From NCBI GenBank assembly GCA_003219195.1, contig QHPX01000077.1:1-32461 (forward strand): a stretch of 32,461 bases of DNA. Direction: 5' to 3'. Positions 1-8,371 of the stretch are shown in pieces; the first letter of the stretch is position 1; the number at the start of each line of letters is the position of its first letter. Made by a program: the position numbers and the translations under genes. This DNA comes from Verrucomicrobiota bacterium. Lineage in GTDB: Bacteria; Verrucomicrobiota; Verrucomicrobiia; Chthoniobacterales; UBA10450. The notes beneath the pieces were generated by a model. The model made no database searches, had not been told where the DNA came from, and saw only the letters and a program-made list of their open reading frames with translations.

Positions 1-1
1 C

Positions 2-253
2 GGCTATATTTTTGGCGGACCGGTGCCGGGCATCGACAGTCGCAAGCGCATCATACCGGGAGCTTGGGCCACTCTCGAACAAGACTTTGGCAAGCATCCG
101 CCGAGCTACATCGTCGATACCGAGTCCGGCCCCAGCGGGAATTATCCAGCGCAGAACTTTCCGGTTCTGGCCAAATTACTGGCCGAACGCTATCTGCCGA
201 TAGCGCGAACGAGCGGCGGCATGATTTATCGACTGGATGGTTCTTTCCACTGA
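2..253 (+). CDS. C-terminal fragment of a membrane glycosyltransferase (GT39/ArnT-like)
   Basis: The reading frame is already open at the window edge and ends at 253, giving about 83 C-terminal residues. The stretch WATLEQDFGKHPP-SYIVD followed by YPVLAKLLAERY-like spacing resembles the soluble C-terminal part of GT39-type (dolichyl-phosphate-mannose mannosyltransferase or ArnT-like) proteins. There a short 'PPxYIVD' strand follows the last membrane helices. If so, the protein moves a sugar from a lipid-linked donor at the membrane. The membrane and catalytic part lies outside the window, so no active site can be checked. The family call rests on this tail alone. Confidence 0.5.
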   Translation, partial: GYIFGGPVPGIDSRKRIIPGAWATLEQDFGKHPPSYIVDTESGPSGNYPAQNFPVLAKLLAERYLPIARTSGGMIYRLDGSFH

Positions 254-307
254 CTAGTGATTGCGCGGCTGGACAGTGCCGGACCGTTGAGTTAGTGGAT
301 TGTGCTG

Positions 308-628
308 ATGTTAACTCCCGCAAAAATTTATTTCATCGTTTTCGGTGTTCTCACGATCGCCGGCGGCATCCTCGGTTACGTTAAAGCGGGGAGTTTACCG
401 TCGATTATTGCTGGTTCGATTACCGGAGTGTTATTACTCGTTGCAGCGTCGCTTCTGCCGGAGCATCGCGCGATTGGACTGGCCACCGGCTTCGTGATTT
501 CTCTTCTCCTCGCCGCGCAATTCATTCCCAAATTTATTCGGACCGGCAAGGCGATGCCGGCGGGCATGATGTCGATCTTGAGCGTGATCGGCCTCATCAT
601 TGCGCTGATCGCCTGGGTTAAAAAATAA
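308..628 (+). CDS. Small TMEM14/UPF0136-like membrane protein
   Basis: A protein of about 106 residues, almost entirely hydrophobic, with four predicted membrane segments: residues 4-22, 26-46, 53-72 and 82-102. Gly-rich helices (FGVLTIAGGILGYVKAGS, then SIIAGSITGVLL) fit the TMEM14/UPF0136 family of small integral membrane proteins, whose biochemical role in bacteria is unknown. I chose ATG 308. An in-frame GTG at 302 would add two residues, and neither has a strong Shine-Dalgarno. The next gene starts only 4 bases downstream, so the two are probably co-transcribed. Confidence 0.7.
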   Translation: MLTPAKIYFIVFGVLTIAGGILGYVKAGSLPSIIAGSITGVLLLVAASLLPEHRAIGLATGFVISLLLAAQFIPKFIRTGKAMPAGMMSILSVIGLIIALIAWVKK

Positions 629-632
629 TCGC

Positions 633-2054
633 GTGGCAAGAATTCGTCTGCGGACGTGGCGGCGGCTGGTGCTGTTTTTGCTGGCCGCGATTTTCGTTGG
701 GATTGTTTATCGCTGGATCTCACTCGAACGGCTTCAGCGTTTCGCTCCGGCCGAGATAAAGGCAACACCCGCGCCTGAACCAACACCGACTCGGCCACCG
801 GTCATCACAGGTAAGCCGGACACGGCGAAGTTATTCAACGGGATCACGGTTCACGCCACGGTTGAGACTCCCGCCGGCACTGACGCGACGAGCGAGCGCG
901 TCGATCCGGAAAGTTACGTTCTCAATCTAAAATTACAGGCGCGCCTGCCTTCGCCGAACAAGACGATCGAGGAACTGGCCAAAGTTAGTCCGCAATTGCC
1001 CAGGCTGTTGCCGGGATTAGCCGCGATGATTGCGCCCGACGCGGTCTCGCCGCTTTTCGCGGAGCTTTACAACACCAAGGTAAAAGTGCTGCGCGAAAAT
1101 CTTGTCCGTCTCGATCTTCTTCTGTCGCGGCACAATTTTTACGATTGCCAAACGGTGCTGCGACTGCAACACCCGCAGAGCCATCGCAAGGCACTCCTCC
1201 TCCAGGCGGACATGGATGTCGATGCAGACGGCTCGGATGCCGACCGTGTGCCGATCGGAAATGGTGCGCCGACAAATTTTAAACCTTCTACCAGTTATCG
1301 CTGGCCAAAGAAAACGGCGGCGCCCAATCCATATTTGCCAGCGACGGAGGAGCGATTAAAACGCGCAGAGGATGAGTTTGCCCTCAAGACGACGGCAGCG
1401 GAGCGCAAACGCGAGCTGCGCAACGCGATCACGCAATTGCGCGCTGAAGTCACGACGCTCAAAAAATACAGTTTCCTCATCGGCGCGACCGATCCCTACA
1501 TCGTAATTCCCGGCGCGTTCACGCCTGGCCGTGACGCCGCCAAGACTGGTGATTACGCACTCGCCGTCTTCGGCAACACACTTTATCCCGCCATCGTCGG
1601 CGACATCGGGCCGAACGATAAAGTGGGCGAAGCCTCCCTGCGCATTGCGAAAGAAATCAATGTGCAGTCCACGCCCTACAATCGCCCAGTAAACGATCTC
1701 AAAGTCACGTATTTAGTTTTTGCCGGAACAGCCGATAGGCCCTTCGGTCCGCCCGATTTGGAAAAACTCCAGGCGCGGTGCGAAGCGCTCGTGAATGAGA
1801 TCGGTGGCGCGACCGTGCCGCTGCATCATTGGGAAAATATTATTCCGCCGCCGCCAACACCCACGCCAACCCCGACGCCGACTCCAACAGTAACGGCAAC
1901 GCCAATGGTTGTGCCAACATCGACGTCGTCACCGGCTCTTTCTCTATCAACCAGCCCGTCGGCATCACCCTCAGCCGCATTTGCGTTTCCAGTCGCGAGC
2001 CCGGGCGCGAGCGAAATCCCATCACCGACCCCAGCAACGTCGCCAGCTCCTTAA
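633..2054 (+). CDS. Membrane-anchored or secreted GH75 (chitosanase)-like protein with Pro-Thr tail
   Basis: A 473-residue protein with an N-terminal membrane segment (residues 10-27) and a Pro-rich linker. The GH75-like fold follows: an Asp-rich strand DMDVDADGSDADR at 193-205, then YIVIPG, GDYALAVFGNTLYPAIVGD and GPNDKVGEAS. In fungal GH75 chitosanases an Asp and a Glu nine residues apart are catalytic; D324 and E333 have that spacing here. Residues 236-278 are a charged, coiled-coil-like insertion between the two halves of the domain. The last ~70 residues are a Pro-Thr-Ser tail containing repeated PT units, typical of an exposed surface tail. The start is GTG 633. Substrate is unproven; it may not be chitosan. 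Confidence 0.7.
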   Translation: MARIRLRTWRRLVLFLLAAIFVGIVYRWISLERLQRFAPAEIKATPAPEPTPTRPPVITGKPDTAKLFNGITVHATVETPAGTDATSERVDPESYVLNLKLQARLPSPNKTIEELAKVSPQLPRLLPGLAAMIAPDAVSPLFAELYNTKVKVLRENLVRLDLLLSRHNFYDCQTVLRLQHPQSHRKALLLQADMDVDADGSDADRVPIGNGAPTNFKPSTSYRWPKKTAAPNPYLPATEERLKRAEDEFALKTTAAERKRELRNAITQLRAEVTTLKKYSFLIGATDPYIVIPGAFTPGRDAAKTGDYALAVFGNTLYPAIVGDIGPNDKVGEASLRIAKEINVQSTPYNRPVNDLKVTYLVFAGTADRPFGPPDLEKLQARCEALVNEIGGATVPLHHWENIIPPPPTPTPTPTPTPTVTATPMVVPTSTSSPALSLSTSPSASPSAAFAFPVASPGASEIPSPTPATSPAP

Positions 2055-2075
2055 GCGCAGCATTTGCCGGACGTA

Positions 2076-3658
2076 TCAGTCATTCGGGAAATAGCCAGGC
2101 GGATAGAAAGGCGGTGGCGCGAAGACGTCGGGTCGTTCGAGGAAAACGCGTCCATGCGGGGACGGGACAAATGCGTCTTCGTCATCTGATCGTGGCCTCA
2201 CAGTCACGATGCGGCCAGAAGGCAAACGCAGAATCACTCTTCCGTCAGGCGTCGTGCCAACGAATTGGGTACGCCCCGAACCATGATGGAGCGGCGACAG
2301 TTCTGACTCCTCTTCGTTAGGCAAAGCTCGGGGAATGCGCGCACGTTTGGCTGTCGATGTACGGGAAGACGCCGACCCGAGCGCCTTCTTCTTGCTGTGC
2401 GAACTCGACGACGCCGCTTGCGCCGACGAGTTGTCTTTTTCTCGACCAGAGTTTGCAGCCGAAGCGATTTGCGCCGAAGCGCTCGCAGCCGGAGTTGGTG
2501 CATTGGCAGGAGTTGAAATCGCGGCCGGTTGCGTATTCGAGGTTTGCGCCTGTTGAGCACTCGGTGACAGATTTTGACTTGAATTTGACGCGGCCGGTTC
2601 CGTGTTCGCGACCGGCCGATTTGCAACAGGGGTATGGCGTCCGGGAAGAGATACGCGCCAAGGGCGGTTGCGGCCAGGAGCAGAAGAGCGAACGCGAGGA
2701 ATCCGCGCGACACTTGCGCCAGTGGCGTTTTCGGTTCTCTAGGTTTTTTCGGTTTTTGCGAAATCACCGCCGCCAGCGGAATTCCCAATCGGCGGCCAAT
2801 GGCCTGACGCCTCTCGATTTTTGCCAGGCAGTCCCGGAGTTCACTTTCGAATGCGACCGGGTCTTGCGGACGGTTCTCTGGATTTTCGCGCAGCATGTGC
2901 ACGAGCAAACTCCTCAGCGCTCTTGGCGCCCGTCGCAATTCCGGCAAACGTCTTGTGCGCAAACGCGCTTTCATCCCGCTCACGGCGAGCGGCACCGCAC
3001 CGGTGAGCAGAAAACACATCGTAGCGCCGAGCGAATAAATTTGTGATCGGAAATCAATCTCGTGATCGAGCAACTGTTCCGGGCTGGCGAATTGCGGCGC
3101 TACCGACGGAGCCAGTTCGCGCGCTTCGCTGCCCTCCGAATGCAGCTCCAGGCCAGCGAGACCGAAATTCAAAAGTTTCACAAACGGCCAGCCGCCGTCA
3201 GGCGATTGGCCAGGTACGATCATAAGGTTGGAGGGCTGAATGGCGCGGTGCGCTAAACCAAAGAACGCAGCGGCCGCGACCGCTCTCACTACTTGCAGCC
3301 CGATACGCAGGACCGCGTCGGCCGGCATCGGCCCATGTGCAACGACCCAAGAATCAACCGCTTCGCCTTCCAGATATTCAGAAACCAAGCCGAAATAATC
3401 GTGCTCGACCCCAACCGCTAAGACTTTCGCGATGTTGACGTGATCGAGTTTTCGCGCCGTGCGCGCGCGTTCCTTGAATTGCTTGCGTTTCGTTCGATCG
3501 ACGATCGCGAGCGGGATCAATTGGAGCGTGACCGGTTCCTTCGAGCGCGTGTCGATGGCTTTGTAATTCGTCGCCGCGCCCGTGCGGCTGACTTCGTTCG
3601 GCGAGCCATCCTCGTTCGCGCAGATCCGGTAATGTTTGAAAAAAGTTGTCTGCTCCAT
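2076..3658 (-). CDS. Membrane Ser/Thr pseudokinase, interrupted by a 1-nt frameshift
   Basis: Residues 1-290 have the protein-kinase fold but lack key residues: VAIK lysine is Gln (VTLQL, Q46), HRD is HRA (137-139), DFG is NFG (164-166), and the usual SDIYSLG reads SQIYSLG. N144 and SPE (192-194) remain. A membrane helix (FLAFALLLLAATALGAYLF) follows. The frame then breaks at a G run, 2629-2632 on the + strand. With one more base there, reading continues as an Ala/Ser/Pro-rich exported region with an ILRLPSGRIVTV-type strand, ending at 2076. The protein probably binds rather than phosphorylates a partner. Start ATG 3658 is preferred over TTG 3676. The shift may be an assembly error or true inactivation. 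Confidence 0.75.
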
Positions 3659-3749
3659 AAAGTTGCGATTCGACAAACGTGCAGTCCGCTGTGCGCATGT
3701 CTACTGAAATAAACAACCTCAACGAGCCCGGAGTTGCGCGCGTGATGCT

Positions 3750-3823
3750 TGGCTACCCCGCTTGGATTCGAACCAAGAATAACGCCTCCAAAGGGCGCTG
3801 TGTTACCGTTACACCACGGGGTA
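3750..3823 (-). tRNA. tRNA-Gln (UUG)
   Basis: Read on the minus strand the cloverleaf folds fully. The acceptor stem is TACCCCG/CGGGGTA, and the anticodon stem GCGCC/GGCGT carries the loop CTTTGGA, giving anticodon TTG. The T arm is CTTGG-TTCGAAT-CCAAG. The U1-A72 pair and G73 discriminator are the identity features known for bacterial tRNA-Gln. The 3' CCA is encoded (3750-3752). Confidence 0.95.
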
Positions 3824-4066
3824 GTGAGGCTTTGATTTTCGATTGATCATTGCCGATTTGCAATTGTCGATCTAATCGACAGAGCAAGACTTAACTCGCA
3901 AGCTACAAGAAGCAATTCTGCCAATCTCCGCGTAGCGCGGCGCGCGCATGGTGAATGTGCCAATTCGGCACAGATTGCACAGAAAAAGCTCAGGATTTAA
4001 AACGGCCTTTCTACCCGAATCAATGTTCGCAAAAACGGTAAATCTGACTATATTTTGTCCTTCACA
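3824..4066. other. Intergenic region upstream of the suf genes
   Basis: About 240 bases without a gene. It contains an AT-rich stretch (3836-3880) with repeated CGATT-type words and the near-copy ATTGTCGATCTA of the window-wide motif. It also holds a G+C-rich segment (3928-3950) and a perfect 6-bp inverted repeat TGTGCC-AATTC-GGCACA at 3956-3972. The inverted repeat lies about 95 bases before sufC and could be an operator or a small hairpin. No RNA family is recognisable. Confidence 0.5.
4026..4054 (+). promoter_or_regulatory. Possible sigma70-type promoter for sufC
   Basis: TTCGCA (4026-4031) and TATATT (4049-4054) are separated by 17 bases. The putative start point is only a few bases before ATG 4067, which would give a very short leader without a Shine-Dalgarno. 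This is a pattern match only. Confidence 0.3.
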
Positions 4067-4837
4067 ATGAAGAAGGCGCTGACCATAGAAAATTTACGCG
4101 TGACGATCGCCGACCAGGAGATTGTCCGTGGGCTGAGCCTGGCCGTGCCGCGCGGCGAAGTCCACGCAATCATGGGCCCAAATGGGTCCGGCAAGAGCAC
4201 GCTGGCCAAAGTGCTGGCCGGCCATCCCGATTACCAGGTGACAGCCGGATCCGTCACGATGGATGGCGAAAATCTGCTCGAGCTCGAGCCGGACGAACGC
4301 GCGCGCAAAGGCATTTTTCTCGCATTTCAATACCCAAGCGAAGTTCCGGGAGTCACCATCGCAAATTTTCTCCGAGCCGCCGTCCAGTCACGTTTGCCGG
4401 AGGGCGAGGAACTCGAAGCCACTGACTATTACGCGAAGCTTTACGAAAAGATAGAGCTGCTCGGTATGGATCGCTCGTTCACTTCGCGTGCGGTCAACGA
4501 GGGTTTTTCCGGTGGCGAAAAAAAGCGCACGGAGATTTTGCAGCTGGCCATGCTCGAGCCCAAATATGCGATTCTGGACGAGACCGACAGCGGCCTGGAC
4601 ATCGACGCGCTCAAGACTGTCGCACATGGCGTGAATTCGTTGCGCGGACCCGATATTGGCATATTGTTAATCACGCACTATCAGCGCATTTTGAATTACA
4701 TCGTTCCCGACCACGTGCACGTGATGGTGCAGGGGCGGATCGTGCGCAGCGGCGGGAGGGAGCTTGCGCTGGAGCTTGAAGAAAGAGGATATGATTGGGC
4801 GCGCGAGGGAGCCGCTGAACCAGTGTTTACGAGGTAA
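4067..4837 (+). CDS. sufC: Fe-S cluster assembly ATPase SufC
   Basis: A 256-residue ABC-type ATPase of the SUF Fe-S assembly machinery, the cytosolic partner of the SufB-SufD scaffold. It has Walker [10 protein letters not shown] (37-45), Q-loop Q88, the SufC-type signature FSGGEKKR (147-154) and Walker [13 protein letters not shown] (167-178). The Asp-Glu-Thr-Asp-Ser form is characteristic of SufC. Length matches the family (about 250). ATG 4067 gives the normal N-terminus [10 protein letters not shown]; an upstream TTG at 4055 would only add four residues. sufB begins 8 bases after the stop, so the genes form an operon. It is intact, unlike sufB. Confidence 0.97.
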   Translation: MKKALTIENLRVTIADQEIVRGLSLAVPRGEVHAIMGPNGSGKSTLAKVLAGHPDYQVTAGSVTMDGENLLELEPDERARKGIFLAFQYPSEVPGVTIANFLRAAVQSRLPEGEELEATDYYAKLYEKIELLGMDRSFTSRAVNEGFSGGEKKRTEILQLAMLEPKYAILDETDSGLDIDALKTVAHGVNSLRGPDIGILLITHYQRILNYIVPDHVHVMVQGRIVRSGGRELALELEERGYDWAREGAAEPVFTR

Positions 4838-4845
4838 CATCGACA

Positions 4846-6181
4846 ATGAAAACTCAAACTAAATCCGTCGACATCGATCGGAGTGCCGGTGACTTCGCTT
4901 ATCCGGAGGTGCACGTCCGGGATGCGGGCGCGGGCTTGAGCGAAAAAACCGTGCACTACATCTCCGATGTCAAAGAGGATCCCGATTGGGTCCGCGAGTT
5001 TCGTCTCCGCGGATTAAAAACATTTCTCGAAAAACCGTTGCCGACCCATTGGGCGAGCAAAGATCTCGAGACAATCAATTTCGACAAAATTCGTTACTAT
5101 CTCGCACCTGGGACCGGGGCAAAGCGCAGCTGGGACGAAGTGCCGGAGGACATCAAGCGCACATTCGAGCGGCTCGGCATTCCCGAGCAGGAGCGAAAAT
5201 TCCTCGCCGGCGTGGAAGCGCAGTTCGATAGCGAGGCGGTTTACTCAAACATCAAGAAAGCCGTGGGCGAGCAAGGCGTTATCTTCGTTGGATCGACCGA
5301 GGGACTAAAAAATCATCCGGAAATTTTCCGAAAATGGTTCGGCAAAGTCATCCCGATCGGCGACAATAAATTTAGCGCGCTCAATTCCGCCGTCTTTAGC
5401 GGCGGCTCATTCATTTACGTACCGCCGGGCGTGAAAGTGAAACATCCGCTCCAGGCTTACTTCCGGATCAACGCCGAAAACTTCGGCCAGTTCGAGCGCA
5501 CGCTCATTATCGCCGACGAAGGCTCGGAAGTGACTTACATGGAAGGTTGCACCGCACCCAAGTTCAACACCACCACCTTGCATAGCGCGGTGGTCGAACT
5601 GATCGCGCTCAAGGGCGCCAAAATTCAATACATCACCGTGCAAAACTGGTCGGCCAATGTTTTCAATCTGGTGACGAAGCGCGGCCTCGCCCATGAAAAT
5701 GCCGAAGTGAAATGGATCGACTGCAACATCGGCTCGCGACTGACCATGAAATATCCGAGTGTCGTGCTGAAAGGCCGCAAATCCCGTGGCGAGGTGCTCT
5801 CGATCGCGCTCGCCAACAACGGCCAGCATCAGGACACCGGCGCGAAGATGATTCACGCCGCTGATGAAACGACCTCGAACATCATTTCGAAATCGATCTC
5901 GGTCGGGCGACGCGCTCCTCATTAATTCGACTTCGCGCACTGACACCTATCCGGCCATCACCGTCCGCGGCACCGGTAACGCCGTGCAACACGAAGCGAG
6001 CGTAAGCCAGGTGAGCGCAGAACAAATTTTTTACATGCAACAGCGCGGCTTGAGCAAGGCGCAAGCCATGAGCGTGAGCGTGAACGGGTTCGTCACCGAT
6101 CTCGTTCGGCAATTTCCAATGGAGTACTCGGTCGAGCTCAAGCGCTTGATCGAGCTCGAGATGGAAGGCTCGGTCGGATAA
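4846..6181 (+). CDS. sufB: Fe-S assembly scaffold SufB, broken by an internal deletion and frameshift
   Basis: SufB forms the scaffold with SufD and SufC. Frame one runs from ATG 4846 through [23 protein letters not shown] and [22 protein letters not shown] to ISKSISVG, then drifts out of frame and stops at 5925. The rest of SufB resumes in another frame: [36 protein letters not shown] and the family ending [11 protein letters not shown], to 6181. The stretch normally between ISKSIS and the DALL strand (about 25 residues, including the YRGLV motif and the Cys equivalent to E. coli SufB C405) is absent. The junction is at about 5900-5911. As read, the gene cannot make working SufB. Assembly error or an undetected second copy remain possible. 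Confidence 0.9.
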
Positions 6182-6202
6182 CTTTTCCGCCCAATTTGAA
6201 AC

Positions 6203-6226
6203 TGTAGCGGCGGTCTATGACCGCCG
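6203..6226 (+). repeat. REP-like palindrome, family A
   Basis: TGTAG followed by a perfect 8-bp hairpin, CGGCGGTC-TAT-GACCGCCG (6208-6226). It lies in the gap between sufB and sufD. Further copies lie at 9663-9721 (a facing pair) and 27394-27419, always between or at the ends of genes. This resembles a dispersed REP element. It could attenuate read-through from sufB to sufD. Confidence 0.8.
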
Positions 6227-6235
6227 TTCTTGTTC

Positions 6236-6245
6236 AAGATCGACA
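6236..6245 (-). repeat. Copy of the window-wide motif TGTCGATCTT (intergenic copy)
   Basis: The sequence reads AAGATCGACA on the + strand, directly before the sufD start codon. By my scan there are 16 exact copies in the window. TGTCGATCTT on the + strand starts at 6416, 9953, 11293, 11458, 12491, 16020, 17322, 19377, 24162 and 25561. AAGATCGACA starts at 6236, 10090, 10929, 21248, 28173 and 29110. The flanks extend the consensus to about (A)TTGTCGATCTTGC. See the findings for interpretation. Confidence 0.8.
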
Positions 6246-7580
6246 ATGTCGTTAGTTGCCCATGATGAAGTGAGTCAGGCCGGATCGATCCTGTCCGGCC
6301 CCGCCGCTTTGCGCGATTTCCCGGATTGGTTTCGCGACCAGCAGAGTGAAGCGTGGAAACAATTCGAATCGCTTCCGTCGCCGACGCGTAAAGATCAGCT
6401 CTGGCGGTTTTCCAATGTCGATCTTCTCGATCTTTCGCCGTTCAAGTTTGGCGGAGCTCAGAGTGATGATGTTCGCGACGCGATTCTCGAGCAATCGCGC
6501 GGACTTGAGAAAGTCGCGGCGCGATTGATTTTCGCTGGCGATCAGCTCATCGAACGCGACGTCATTTCTGATCAGCTGAAGAAGCGCGGCGTTATCTTTC
6601 AACCGCTCGAGCGCGCCATGGTCGAACATGTCGACCTTTTCCGAAAACATTTCATGTCCCAACCGGCTGTTCTTGGCTCGGCCAAGTTCGCCGCGCTGCA
6701 CAAGGCGTTGGTTTCGTCCGGAACATTTCTTTACGTGCCGCGCGGGGTTGAAATCGAATTGCCGATTGAAATTTTTCATTGGCTGCACGGCGAGAACGCT
6801 TCCGTTTTTCCGCATCTGCTTCTCGTTACCGACGAGCTCGCCAAGGTCACGGTCGTCGAGCATTTCCGCTCGTTAGATCGACATGAGGAGAAAGAACAGA
6901 CCGCAGGGTTCGCTTGCGGCGTGAACGATCTCATCGCCGGGCCGGGCGCAAAAATCACTTACGTTTGCGCGCAAACCTGGGGCGAAAATGTGCGTGCATT
7001 GCAGATGAACACCACCACAGTCGATCAGGATGCTTCGGCGTTGAGTCTCAATCTGCATCTCGGCGCAAAATATTCGCGCTTCGAAAGTCTCAGCCGTCTC
7101 ATCGGCGAAGGCGCGCGCAGCGACCTGCTCGCCGTCTCCGTCGCGGATGGGGCGCAGGAATTTGATGCTCGCACACTCCAGGATCACGTCTGCCCACACA
7201 CCACCAGCGATCTGCTTTACAAAAATGCGCTGAGCGACCGCGCCCGAAACATTTTCGGCGGCCTCATCCGGGTCGAGCCGCACGCGCATTTCACCGACGC
7301 CTATCAAAAGGTGCGCAACCTTCTCTTGAGCGATGACGCCGAGGCCAACTCAATGCCCGGCCTTGAAATTCTCGCCGATAACGTCCGCTGCACCCACGGC
7401 GCCACCTCCGGTCAAGTCGATGAAGAGGAGCTGTTTTACCTGCGATCACGGGGAATTCCCGTGCCGGTCGCCCAACGTCTCATCGTCACCGGTTTCTTGA
7501 ACGAAGTCATCCAGCGCCTCGATCAACCAGCGATCGCGGCGCATTTACACGGGTTGATCGAAGAAAAATTCTCGGTGTAA
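6246..7580 (+). CDS. sufD: Fe-S cluster assembly protein SufD
   Basis: A 444-residue protein of the SufB/SufD family that pairs with SufB to form the scaffold driven by SufC. The middle part is a right-handed beta-helix-like region (FLYVPRGVEIELPIEI; NTTTVDQDASALSLNLHLGAKYSRF). The C-terminus has the signature DNVRCTHGATSGQVDEEELFYLRSRGI; H384 in CTHG matches E. coli SufD H360, needed for cluster assembly. Length is normal and the gene is intact. A REP-like element separates it from sufB. No sufS, sufE or sufU follows, although the cysteine desulfurase often lies there; instead a lower-G+C TIR unit starts 48 bases downstream. Confidence 0.95.
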   Translation: MSLVAHDEVSQAGSILSGPAALRDFPDWFRDQQSEAWKQFESLPSPTRKDQLWRFSNVDLLDLSPFKFGGAQSDDVRDAILEQSRGLEKVAARLIFAGDQLIERDVISDQLKKRGVIFQPLERAMVEHVDLFRKHFMSQPAVLGSAKFAALHKALVSSGTFLYVPRGVEIELPIEIFHWLHGENASVFPHLLLVTDELAKVTVVEHFRSLDRHEEKEQTAGFACGVNDLIAGPGAKITYVCAQTWGENVRALQMNTTTVDQDASALSLNLHLGAKYSRFESLSRLIGEGARSDLLAVSVADGAQEFDARTLQDHVCPHTTSDLLYKNALSDRARNIFGGLIRVEPHAHFTDAYQKVRNLLLSDDAEANSMPGLEILADNVRCTHGATSGQVDEEELFYLRSRGIPVPVAQRLIVTGFLNEVIQRLDQPAIAAHLHGLIEEKFSV

Positions 7581-7628
7581 TTTTTTGCGCGATCGTCCGC
7601 TGCCAAGTCAAAGAGCAGGCTCTCGGTT

Positions 7629-7883
7629 ATGGCGCTGAATATTAAGGAACTAGTCAAACGCGCAAAGGAGTACGTCGAGCTCGAGGCCCAGACGACTGTC
7701 ACCAGCGTTGGTTTTGCAGAGCGATTTCATTTGTTTGGACGAGAAGACGTCGTGCTGTCTGTCAGCACTACTGACAAAGAAGAGCCTGGATGGTGGGTCG
7801 TAGGCGGTTCGACGCCGATGAACTTGTATGCGAAGTCGCATTTCCACACCGCCGATGAAGCTTTTCGATACACACAGGTTTGA
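7629..7883 (+). CDS. Small unknown protein paired with a TIR-domain gene
   Basis: An 84-residue soluble protein that I do not recognise. It has an amphipathic N-terminal helix (NIKELVKRAKEYVELEAQ), a strand-rich middle, and a GWWVVGGSTPMNLY motif followed by HFHTADEAFRYTQV. There is no signal peptide or membrane segment. Its TGA overlaps the ATG of the following TIR gene (TGATG at 7881-7885), so the two are translationally coupled and probably act together. This segment has lower G+C than the adjoining suf genes, which suggests separate acquisition. Confidence 0.6.
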   Translation: MALNIKELVKRAKEYVELEAQTTVTSVGFAERFHLFGREDVVLSVSTTDKEEPGWWVVGGSTPMNLYAKSHFHTADEAFRYTQV

Positions 7884-8348
7884 TGCTCCGCCTGACTGCA
7901 CGGGACTTCGAACGATCAGACATTGCGCCGGGCGAAATCGGGTACGACGCGTTCATTTGCCATGCATCGGAAGATAAAAAATCTGTAGTGCGCCCTTTAG
8001 CGCGGTTCCTCGACAAACTCGGACTTCGTGTTTGGTAATGACGAGTTCGAGCTAACAGTTGACGACAGCCTTCGGCAGTCAATTGACAGAGGTCTCGTAA
8101 ACTCGCGTTACGGTATCGTTGTTTTATCGAAGGCGTTCTTTGCGAGAGATTGGCCGCAATATGAACTTAATGGCCTCACAGCAAAGGAAGTCGGCGGGGA
8201 GAAAGTCATTCTTCCTGTATGGCACGGCGTAACCAAGGCCGATATTCTCCCGTATAGTCCGCCATTAGCTGACAAACTAGCCGTCGCCACGAAGGACCAA
8301 TCAGCTACGGAAGTCGCAAAAGCACTCGCGAAAGTTTTGGCGGCTTAG
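7883..8348 (+). pseudogene. TIR-domain protein with a 1-nt frameshift
   Basis: The first frame reads MLRLTARDFERSDI, then the TIR opening strand YDAFICHASEDKK, to LDKLGLRVW and a stop at 8037-8039. The remaining TIR domain continues in the next frame: DEFELTVDDSLRQSIDRGL, RYGIVVLSKAFFARDWPQYELNGL, KVILPVWHGV. Removing one A from GGTAATGACG (8037/8038) restores WYDEFEL and a protein of about 155 residues. The Glu in the WPQYEL region aligns with the catalytic Glu of NAD-cleaving TIR domains. Many bacterial TIR proteins act in antiphage defence. GTG 8028 might allow the C-terminal part to be made alone. Whether this is a dead gene or a sequencing error cannot be told. Confidence 0.75.
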
Positions 8349-8371
8349 CACTCAGTTGACAAGGTCCCCGA

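Noticed and set aside
2234-2620. Arg-rich C-terminal extension of the pseudokinase in its first frame
   Set aside because: RRKRRRRVRTARRRR-type composition is an out-of-frame read; another frame gives a natural exported tail up to 2076.
2620-2640. Programmed frameshifting in the pseudokinase gene
   Set aside because: A run of four G with no slippery heptamer or pseudoknot that I can see; simple base loss is the easier explanation.
6236-6245. The repeated 10-mer as parS or a KOPS-like segregation signal
   Set aside because: It does not resemble the known parS sequence (TGTTTCACGTGAAACA), and copies face both ways (10 and 6) without clear polarity in this window.
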